NCBI GenBank assembly: GCA_038373885.1
Contig: JAWZYV010013553.1
Span: forward strand, 62,001 to 126,000
From: Cheiracanthium punctorium
Lineage: Eukaryota; Arthropoda; Arachnida; Araneae; Cheiracanthiidae
Direction of reading: 5' to 3'
DNA: 64,000 nt
Of this stretch, positions 56,177 to 64,000 are shown one piece after another. The notes beneath the pieces were generated by a model. It was given only the letters and a program-made list of their open reading frames with translations, had not been told where the DNA came from and searched no databases. Position 1 is the first letter of the stretch, and every line of letters starts with the position of its first letter. The position numbers and the translations under genes were made by a program.

Positions 56177-56966
56177 TAGGGATGGACGCGAGACGAGAAA
56201 TAGGACTGTCTCGTCTCGTCTCGCAGTGGTAAACCTCTGTCTCGTCTCGCGTCTCGTCTCGTCTCGCAACCACTTTGTCTCGCCTCGCGTCTCGCACAGA
56301 AATTGCCTGTCTCGTCTCGCGCGAGACGCGAGACGTCTCGCGAGTCTCCCAAAATTAAGGACTGCGAATTTTTACCATATTTTTAGTAACATTAATACTA
56401 GTTATTGAAAATTAATATTAACAATAGCAATTAGTTGCATATTGCCATATTAGTACATATATTAGTTACCATATTAACTCATATAGTTATTTGAAATGAT
56501 AAAATTTCGGATTTAATCCGTATATATAATGTGACATGACACAAATTTATTTATTTGCGTAACTGCGTAAATGTAATATTTATGGTTGATGGGAGTTTCA
56601 TTTGCTTTTGAAAATATATAAAGCTTTGAATTTTGTCAGATATGTTGCAGAACTCAGGGACACATGTTGGGCAAATAAAATTTTGATCTAATTAAACGGC
56701 CCCAATGTACGGAATAGTGAATAATTATAGTGAGCGGAATAGTGAATAATTAAAGTGAAGCTTACTTATCCCCCCTCCCGTTTTAGTGTATAAAATATGG
56801 GTTTCATATTTAATCGGGGGAACCCGGGTTTAACCTGTTCATTTACACCGGGTACGGGCAACCTTTGGAAGGTTGCGAGCCAAAATTTAGGATGTTAGGG
56901 ACGTCACGGACCGTATAAGTGGGATTTATATGGGATTTTGATTTGGTTTATATTGATTGTCTATGG

Positions 56967-57575
56967 CGGTGCTGCCCAACCTTTTTATCGCCGCGACCTG
57001 GTCAGCGTTTGATAATAATTTTACCGCGGACTGGTCAGGGGAGGGGGTACGCTGATTGTTTTAATTTAATTGTGCTTAAACATACCTTCAAAATATATAC
57101 AGTTTCACAAAAAATGAATGTAAAATGATTTAAGATTTCATCTCACTAGGACGCTAAATGAATGAGAACACTGAGCTTATTTCTTTGCAACGAGTCGGTT
57201 AGATCTGGAGGTAAGAAGGAATGACACCAAAAGTGTGTTGCTTATGTACAATTCATTCCTTTATTCTGTTATTTTGGTTCTTGTCAGTGCAGAAAATCCC
57301 GCTTCACACAGTTAGGTTGTTGGAAAGGGCAATAGGGATTTAAAAGACTGGAATTTTAATTCATAGTCTTGAAATATTTAATAAGCAGTAAAATAATGTA
57401 AAATAGTTATGAGATTTTTTTCTGTTACAAAATCTGTTCTGTATAAATTAGCACAAACCCAAAAAACTCGAGACCTCGAGAGAAATGCACGACAGAAAAT
57501 AAAATGGAAATAATGTAATTTTTCTTGAGCAACCCGGTACCATTTGATCCGCGGACAGGGGGTTGGGGACCACTG
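56967..57575. mobile_element. hAT-type non-autonomous element
   Basis: Ends CGGTGCTGCCCAACC and (reverse strand) CAGTGGTCCCCAACC, with a perfect 8-base duplication GTCTATGG at 56,959-56,966 and 57,576-57,583. The right 150 bases match the fragment at 9,305-9,443. The frames crossing the right end are incidental. Confidence 0.9.
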
Positions 57576-57583
57576 GTCTATGG

Positions 57584-58300
57584 AAATTTGAAATCTTCCA
57601 CTTGCCGGATAAAATACCCTGGAGGGCCACATCCCGGCCGCGGGCCAGGTTTGCCGATATGTGATTTACACTATCAAAAAGAAGAGACAACAGAAAGGAC
57701 TTGTGAGCGTTGGATTTGCGCAATCACTCCAGTAGATCATTCATTTGCGTTCGCATAGCTTGGCTTATGGCGAAAGACAGTGCCGTAAAAATAGGGAGGC
57801 ATGGCAGGGCGAATGCCCGGGGCCCCCACATGTAGGGGCCTCAAAATCCATACAACTATTTTCTCAACCTCTTGGACTTTTTATCTTTTATAACGTTTTA
57901 GATTTGTACATTTGCTATTCAAAACGGATCACCTAACACTGTTTAAGCAGAAAACAAAAAAGTTGCTTACTGTTTACAAAATAGCTAACAGCTCACCAAC
58001 AAATCCGCTGTATTACGATACGTACAGCTGATTATGAAAAGTTAAATTTATATGCCAGTTTTTCTAGAACCAAAGTTCTTTAACTAATGACCTTGTGTTC
58101 CCTTTATTTGTATTCTAGAAAAACATGATCTGGGTCTCAAAAAGCCACTCTGAAGCAAGCATCCCTTTTGGGGGCCCTCTTATTTCTTAAAATTATCATA
58201 TCACTTAGGTAATTTCAAGAAAATGGCAGTTTTTTCTTTTTGTTGTAATTATTACTTACAAATATTTTATGTACTTACAAATAATGTGCAGATGCATAAT
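57584..58300. other. Stretch with GC-rich MITE-like ends, no gene
   Basis: GAATGCCCGGGGCCCCCACA with GGGGCCTCAAAATCC (57,808-57,848) and, inverted, GGGGGCCCTCTTATTT (58,170-58,187) look like the two ends of a small element of about 370-390 bases. The boundaries and duplication are unresolved. The interior is AT-rich. Confidence 0.4.
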
Positions 58301-58477
58301 CACTGGTGTACACCGACTTTCTTTAAGAGAAGGGGGGAATGGAAGTAATCTTTTGGTTAAATAAAAGCCATAATCTATATGTTTAAAATTAAAACTGTAC
58401 GGACTTTATGTTAAAAATGCATGGACAAAGGGGGAGGGACTGAATCCTCACCCCCACACCATTTGTGCACGCCACTG
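58301..58477. mobile_element. hAT-type MITE
   Basis: 177 bases. Ends CACTGGTGTACACCGAC and (reverse strand) CAGTGGCGTGCACAAATGG. Flanks TGCATAAT and AGCATAGT agree at six of eight bases. An A/G-rich then C-rich interior resembles the MITE at 60,402-60,573. Confidence 0.6.
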
Positions 58478-58701
58478 AGCATAGTAAATATATGGAGCTG
58501 AACCACACTTTTCTAGAGTAAGTCAATGCTCGGAAATTTCTTTTTCCTTTTAATGAGGATCTAAATTAGGAATGGCATGGCATACAAAGGTCCAAATGCC
58601 AATTAACACGCTCTACTTTTTCTCGCATATTGTAAAACTCAAAATTAGCCAACTTAAATTGACACTTTGTCCTTTATTCCCCCCCCCCCCTCACCAAAAA
58701 C

Positions 58702-58747
58702 CAAAGACATTAGAATATACTAGAACGAGTATATTCTAATGTCTTTG
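58702..58747. other. Perfect 20-bp hairpin
   Basis: CAAAGACATTAGAATATACT and its exact reverse complement flank the 6-base loop AGAACG. It follows a C run. It is not a rho-type terminator context (eukaryotic DNA) and no adjacent gene is seen. Confidence 0.9.
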
Positions 58748-60400
58748 CCGAAAACCAATGGTTTGAGTCCCTCTTGCAAAATATTTTAATATTTGTTGGT
58801 CGTCTTTTTCTTTTACTTGTGCAATAATCAGAGTTCACATTATTTTACATTCATTATACAAATGATTCGATAATTATTTGTATAAAAACCCAAATTAAAA
58901 ATAAAAATAAATGTTATATTCCATTTGGAATTCATGTAAAATCCATTAAATACTTGAGTATATGAAATTAAAAATACCTTGTTGTTACAAACCAAGTGCT
59001 CTATTAATGGTTAAAAACGCTTTTATAAGGAATAATACTACTTACATCATGAACATATAAGAGCTATATTGATGTTTTATTAATGTTTCTGTGTTGTTTT
59101 GTGTTAAGGTAAAGCTACGAAAGAGCTATCTGCTTAGAAGGGGTGCAATGGGAGGAGGACCTCTAACGCGTATTCACGTTACATCTGGAGAAAACCGCCC
59201 AAAACTTCGATACCCGCACGGCAGGATAGAACCCTGCCTTCAGAACCTTCACAGAGACCTTCACAATTCAGTCATCTTACCATGTTGTATGTTGAGTGTT
59301 ATTCCCCATGGTGAGCGGAAAAAACGCCACTTTTAATAGTGACACAGGGTGTAACATGGTCGTTATATGCTAGTCGATGAGGCAAGAGCACAGCCAGAAA
59401 ATTTTGTCGAGGGGGTTGTATAAGATACAATTTTGTATTGATAAACTTAATTTCTTATTGACGACAAAAATCTGAAAGCTCTTAATAACTAATTTTGAAA
59501 GTTTCGCAGGGAGGTATATCCCGATATCCCACTCCATGGTTACGCTTCTGCAGTGACGTACGAAATGGGGGGCGGCTTTGGGGCTCGAGCCCCCTCCCCA
59601 TACCTTTGGAGGATGATAGAAAATAACCATATATCGGTGTCTTTTCCAGTGTCCAGAATCCACATACTTTATTTTTTGTCTGGAAACCGATCATTAGCGA
59701 AATTCTCGATACATTAATTCCTCACCCTTGTTTTTTTCCAGGAAAAAAAAAACGGTCACTCAAGTTGTTTGTGGGTGGAATAGCGAACGGAAGTCTTCAT
59801 GTCAATTGTGAAAGCAGCGGTCATCTTGCAACTTGTCACCGCTCTGGCGCCTTATCTCGCAATCTGTTCGGAGGTGTCCTATTGTTGAGGGGAAAAAATT
59901 CTTCCGGTGATAGGGCGCACCTACTTCCACGTGCTGACATAGCTCGCACTCCGTAGGTCCATTCTGTTCTGGAGTGAGAGGTCATCCATCGTGTCGGCAA
60001 ATCCAAAAGACACCGGGCAATTATGTCTTCGGGACATCTCTCTCCGGACATTTCTGTTTTAACTGGAACTCTGTAGTAGGGACCCTCCGATATCTGATAT
60101 TCTGCGTAAAAAAAAAAAAAAAAAAAAGCTTTGGCATCTCAACACAAAGCATGCGTTTCCTTTCGGCCCCAGTCCTGTGTTCAAAGTTTGTATTTTTAAA
60201 TGACTGGAGGAAGCGTTAAGGATAAAGAGAAATTCTGCGAGGGTTGTTCCTCATCTCATAGCGTAAAGTTTTAAAACAGGAAAAGATCTTATACATATAG
60301 TAGTATTTTACAATATTTCTTTATAAGTATAGCGCTTTTGCTCATTTTGAAAGACAATTTTTGTGTTTGTTATTACTTTTTTTTTTCTTTCTTGACATGA
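58748..60400. other. Stretch without recognisable gene
   Basis: A hAT-type end CAGTGACGTACG followed by a GGGGCTCGAGCCCC palindrome lies at 59,551-59,598, partner not found. A poly-A run is at 60,109-60,127. Frames at 59,091-59,336, 59,370-59,694 and 59,765-60,051 show no recognisable domain. Confidence 0.4.
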
Positions 60401-60401
60401 T

Positions 60402-60573
60402 CAATGGCATACGAAGACTTCCTTCAAGGGGGGGAGGGGGGTTATAGACATAACTTTGTGTTAAAATGCGTAATATTTAAGCTAAAAATTGAAAATTTGT
60501 GGACATTTTGTTAAAAAAATTTTGACAAGGGGGGGTGAACCCCCAAACCCTCCTCCCCTTGCGTACGCCACTG
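60402..60573. mobile_element. hAT-type MITE
   Basis: 172 bases. Ends CAATGGCATACGAAGACTTC and (reverse strand) CAGTGGCGTACGCAAGGGG. Flanks GACATGAT (60,394-60,401) and GACATTAT (60,574-60,581) are an 8-base duplication with one change. G-runs and C-runs near the ends match the family style CAGTGGCGTACGCAAGG. Confidence 0.8.
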
Positions 60574-61141
60574 GACATTATGAATACTGGGTAACTGTTG
60601 ATAAAAGTACATAGTACAATTTTTGAAGAACCAGTGAAAAAGCAGTGGAAGGAGAAAAACGCACCTGAAAAAACCGCACAACATTAAATGGGTTTATTTT
60701 TTCAAATGAATGTGAGTGTGCGTGCGTGCGTGTGTGTGTGTGGGGAGGGAATAAAAAATGTAAAGGAGTGGGCATCCGAAAGGGCGCAAACAGAGGTACA
60801 TTCGTGTATTTTGTATTTATCTCTATTGAAAGTTGACATTCCGATAATTTTTCAAGATCAGTGGCCTGATTTTTAAGTACACAGTGTGCACAGTAGCCCC
60901 ATTGCCTCAATAGCTTTTGGTGAAGTGATTTTTTTTTTTTGTATCACTAGGGGCCAAGGCCCCCAGACTCGCTACGCTCGCTTTTCGTATGAGGCATTCG
61001 GCCTCTAATCAGGCTTATTCGTAAAAAAGACATAATTTCAACAGACAAAACCCAAGATTGGATCAGATAGAATGTTACTGAGCTACGCATTGCTTGGTTC
61101 TTGCATGTTCATTCGTACATAAAAATTTAAACTTCACACTA
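60574..61141. other. Stretch without recognisable gene; GT/GC microsatellite
   Basis: A (GTGC)/(GT) tract occurs at about 60,714-60,741. Overlapping frames (60,578-60,910) show only low-complexity His/Thr residues from that tract. Confidence 0.4.
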
Positions 61142-61260
61142 CAGTAGAACCCCTCCCCCTCATAACACGGATGATATTTTGTTATGGGAATCCGTGTTGT
61201 ACGGGTCTTGAGCTATACTACACCTGGAGTGCGGACTCCGCTTATAATCGCTGGAAAAAT
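61142..61260 (+). mobile_element. pogo/Tigger-like terminus
   Basis: CAGTAGAACCCCTCCCCC preceded by TA, with CATAACACGG and an inverted CCGTGTTG some 20 bases on; the same end appears in reverse at 1-83. The partner end was not found within the window. Confidence 0.5.
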
Positions 61261-62619
61261 TATTTGCACTCTTCAGAAACACAATGATTTTCAATGTTGC
61301 CATTCAAAAGTTATATTAATTAGGAGCTAAAGCATAATAAAATCAGAACATCTGTTTCAGCTGTATTTTTAATAATGTAAAACCTATTGGACACCCTTCG
61401 AATTTGCCACCCATTACGATTTTTCATTATTTGGCGACTTGCGTACATGTAAAGTTAATAAAAGCTGCGGGACAGATAGGATAGCTTGCCACCAATGGCG
61501 ACTTTTCATTATTGGGCGATTGACACATGCTCACAACCTATAATTACTGTTCATGTAAGGTTACCGGAAAACCATTATCCATATTTTCATTTACATAATC
61601 GTTTGCAGATTGGCGTACTTAGCACCACGAATTATACCATCTCGTCGCGCTAGCAAATATCCAAAGTGTACTGTAACTGCTATAATGGCATAGTTAACGC
61701 CGCCAAATATTTCTACTGGCAGCAAATAATCCAGCTGGACGAGAACCGGCTTTAAAATAATCTGCATTTTAATTATTTTTCATTTTCAAGATATTAGTTA
61801 TTCTGTTTTGGAAAAAGGAATAATCGTTAATTCTAAACTCCCGTTGTCTAAGCGAACTTACTATTTGAAAATTGTCAACTTTGTGTAACACATTTTGAGT
61901 TACTTATTTCATATAGTTTTTATTTTGGCGTACAATGGGCGTAATTCTAACTCATGTTTGTAAATTTCACGCGATTCTAGATACTTGGAAACGCTTTTGC
62001 AAAGGAATGAATGATTTTATGCCAAATCTGGCAACCATTCGGTTTATTTTTTCAGTTTTTTATTAATATCTTCTAAAATAATTCGATTTTCGAAATTTAA
62101 ATCAGCTTAGCAGGTTCCTCGGAATTTTTCGAATCTGTGGGCACCTTAGTCGAAACTCAAATCCACACGGTTTAGGAGGAGATACGCTGACAAGCTTTTG
62201 ACAGCGGCCTTTACTTTTTTTTAGAATAGAGAGATTTTTACACGAAAATGTGTCACACTCTGAAGTTTTACAAGCCGAAGGAAGGGAAAACATGATAATA
62301 TAATCGAAAAGAGAAATAGTTTAAAAAAATTGCTTGCATTTCTTTCCGTCCGATATTAATATATAAGAATAAAAAATGTCATTTAAATCTCTTTAAAATG
62401 GGCCAACGATAGGGATTTAACCGCCCCTAGAAAGTTGTCACCAGGGTGGGCGCCCCCCCCCCCTACGCGCGCCGCAACGTGCGGGAAAGTTTGAGGATAA
62501 TATCGGTACAAGGATATTTCAACCAAGGATATTCAACTATATTTCAACCTACTCAGACTAAGCATCAATGCGAATGCAAGTTGCTCTACTTCTAAACTCC
62601 CTCTGATATACCCGAAACC
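61261..62619. other. Stretch without recognisable gene
   Basis: GCCACCnATTACGA/GGCGACTTTTCATTATTGGGCGA-type words repeat at about 61,408-61,437 and 61,488-61,512. A C run at 62,449-62,463 sits in a GGTGGGCGCC context typical of small hAT-like ends. No gene is recognised. Confidence 0.4.
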
Positions 62620-63015
62620 CGATTATCACAGGGGCAAGGGGGGGGCGGTAGTCCGGTGCCCCTGAAGAAAAAGGGGGCCCATATATATCCCGATTATCTA
62701 AATTATAAATTCATATGTACTGAAATAGTAATTGTGGGGAAAAAACTGAATTTCCTCTATAATATAGGTATTACCTAATTGTCTATCACTAGATCAAGTT
62801 AGAGATATTTTTTTGGGGTGATAAATACGATTTGATTAAAGTACAAAAACTACAGTTAACTTAAATACTAAACTACAGTTAATGCAATTTTCGAGTACAA
62901 CAGCGGTCAAAACTGGGTTAAAATGCTTAAAAAAGGTAGGCTCAGTAAAGGGGCTTAATGCGTAAAAAAGGGGACAGTAAGGGGGGCCCCAAACTTAATG
63001 CCCCGGGCCCCGTCT
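62620..63015. repeat. GC-rich inverted ends around AT-rich core
   Basis: GGTGCCCCTGAAGAAAAAGG with GGGGGCCCATA on the left and GGGGGGCCCCAAACTTAATG with CCCCGGGCCCCGTC on the right form imperfect inverted ends of a probable MITE. It resembles the segment at 57,808-58,187. Target duplication not resolved. Confidence 0.4.
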
Positions 63016-63284
63016 AAAAGTGGTCAGATTTGAACATACCGTACCGCCTTTCGTATTTACTTATTATTTTTCTTTCAACTCTTCTCTGTTTTCTTTTTTT
63101 TTCCGCCTCTTTCTTTATCCTCTCCTTTGTGTGTTTTGTATATCTCTCGTCTGTTCTAATTTTAAATGTTACGTGTTTGTGCGTATTGTAGAGTGCTGAT
63201 AGTATACCAGGACCGAAAACGAAGGAGACGCAAGTTAAACGGTAGAGGCTTCAGGCAAATTGTCGCTTTTCAGATCGTATTTAT

Positions 63285-63486
63285 GCGAGACGGAAGAAAA
63301 TGCGAGAATTCTCGCGAGAAATCTCGCGCGAGACAAGACTCTGTCTCGTCTCGCGTCTCGTCCCGCAAAATATTTTCTTTCTCTCGTCTCGCAAAAAAAA
63401 ATGCCTGTCTGTCTCGCGTCTGTCTCGCGGGACAATGCGAGAACGCGAGACAATGCGAGAATTCTCGCGTCTCGCGTCCATCTCTA
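63285..63486. repeat. GAGACG/TCTCGC subterminal array (right end of 7.3-kb unit)
   Basis: Dense GCGAGA/TCTCGC words, including GCGAGAATTCTCGCGAGAAA and CTCGTCTCGCGTCTCGTC, mirror the left terminus at 56,177-56,345. The several open frames over this stretch, rich in Arg and Ser, are by-products of the repeat. Confidence 0.85.
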
Positions 63487-63601
63487 GCAAAAGATAACTG
63501 CTACCGATAATGTGCACCTGAGAATCAGAATTTTAAAATTTTAATTACTTTGTTTAACTATTAATTAAAAACCGTTCTAAAATGGAAATTTTCTTACCCT
63601 G
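63487..63601 (+). repeat. Repeat R3, continuation after the 7.3-kb unit
   Basis: CCGATAATGTGCACCTGAGA with ATCAGAATTTTAAAATTTTA resumes R3 where it was interrupted at 56,176, and ends at the LTR start. Confidence 0.8.
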
Positions 63602-64000
63602 TGTTACGAATTTTGGGAGCAACCCACTGTTCTGGGGTTTAAAACAGTTTAAAATTCGTATTCTACGCGTTAAATAGTTAAATTTGGCTTTTTGTTGCAT
63701 CAATATGGAATGTTCTGGAAATCTCGGGTTCTATAGGCTCGTAGGTCTTCGAAAACCTAATTTTTAAGGACTTATTTTTGGCGCCAATTTTGGCGATATT
63801 TCGCCAAAACTCGCCAAGTTTGACGATTTTTCTGTCATTTGGCGCGTTTTTCCTAATGGGACCTTTTCATGAAATTTTTTATGGTACTTTTTATGGTATT
63901 TAATACGTTTAATGACCTAACATTTCCTAATTTTAAGAAATTTAAATCGAAAATTGTGGATTTAACGAGATAACTTGCTTAATTGGATGAAATATTTAAT
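63602..64000 (+). mobile_element. Gypsy-family LTR, truncated by window edge
   Basis: TGTTACGAATTTTGGGAGCA and following TTCTGGGGTTTAAAACAG, AAATTCGTATTCTACGCG, GGCGCCAATTTTGGCGATAT and TTTGGCGCGTTTTTCCTAAT match the U3 of the solo LTR at 21,132. The last 130 bases diverge. Whether an element follows cannot be seen. Confidence 0.75.

Larger units (their letters stand above)
56177..63486. mobile_element. 7.3-kb hAT-like unit with GAGACG-rich termini
   Basis: Left end TAGGGATGGACGCGAGACG and right end (reverse strand) TAGAGATGGACGCGAGACG are inverted repeats. Flanking 8-mers GCTAAAGA and GCAAAAGA form a duplication with one change, and repeat R3 continues across the insertion. Each terminus has 170-200 bases of densely repeated TCTCG/CGAGA words (GTCTCGTCTCGTCTCGC and related). 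No transposase is recognisable in the 7.3 kb, which holds several smaller elements. It may be a large non-autonomous element expanded by nested insertions, or a macrotransposon formed by two MITE ends. Confidence 0.75.

Noticed and set aside
56027..56408. Several overlapping Arg/Ser-rich open frames on both strands
   Set aside because: They arise from the TCTCG/CGAGA repeat array at the left end of the 7.3-kb unit, which leaves stops rare in most frames.
63166..63517. Open frames of up to 114 codons rich in Arg and Ser
   Set aside because: Same explanation: they lie over the right-end TCTCG/CGAGA array.
1..64000. CRISPR arrays, bacterial operons, riboswitches
   Set aside because: No spaced direct-repeat array or prokaryotic gene organisation is present; the DNA is eukaryotic in character.

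Overview
The window is eukaryotic, AT-rich, gene-poor genomic DNA built largely of transposable-element copies. No prokaryotic organisation is visible. Element types (Tc1/mariner, pogo/Tigger, hAT, PIF/Harbinger, piggyBac-like, Helitron, Ty3/gypsy, tRNA-derived SINEs, non-LTR fragments) and their sequence style suggest an arthropod. A chelicerate such as a spider is my best guess, at low confidence. No complete intact host gene was found.

Left third (1-22 kb): terminal fragments and non-autonomous DNA elements lie in featureless AT-rich sequence. They include a broken pogo/Tigger transposase (about 3.69-4.32 kb), a Harbinger-type element with TAA duplications (4.37-5.50 kb), a short Tc1 element (7.64-8.11 kb), a double perfect hairpin joined to a rearranged piggyBac-like copy (8.85-9.27 kb), a 160-bp tandem array (13.2-13.7 kb), a decayed Helitron Rep/helicase fragment on the minus strand (17.6-18.7 kb) and a solo gypsy LTR with a perfect ATAC duplication (21.1-22.0 kb).

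Middle (22-43 kb): the clearest structure is a four-element nest at 29.1-34.3 kb. A long-inverted-repeat element is split by a Tc1-like transposon, which is itself split by a second Tc1-like transposon and by a 1.36-kb element with CCCCAGACAGCAC ends and a 5-bp duplication. At 36.3-37.9 kb a 1.15-kb hAT-type element interrupts an open reading frame. Removing the element and one 8-bp duplication joins both halves in frame, which makes this the best candidate host exon. A second long-inverted-repeat element (38.7-39.7 kb) carries a SINE with a 14-bp duplication.

Right (43-64 kb): a minus-strand Ty3/gypsy retrotransposon spans 43,722-53,601. It has TG...CA LTRs, a GTAT duplication, primer binding site, polypurine tract, gag, protease, reverse transcriptase, RNase H and integrase. 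It is dead: several nonsense codons, a deleted 5' LTR core, a tandem repeat inside integrase, and a 2.9-kb insertion carrying a 1.3-kb palindrome, bracketed by a 294-bp duplication of reverse transcriptase. It sits inside an older dispersed repeat also present near 2.9 and 25 kb. A LINE fragment follows, then a tandem repeat array split by a 7.3-kb hAT-like unit (56,177-63,486) with GAGACG-rich ends that contains smaller hAT elements, and finally the start of another LTR at the window edge.
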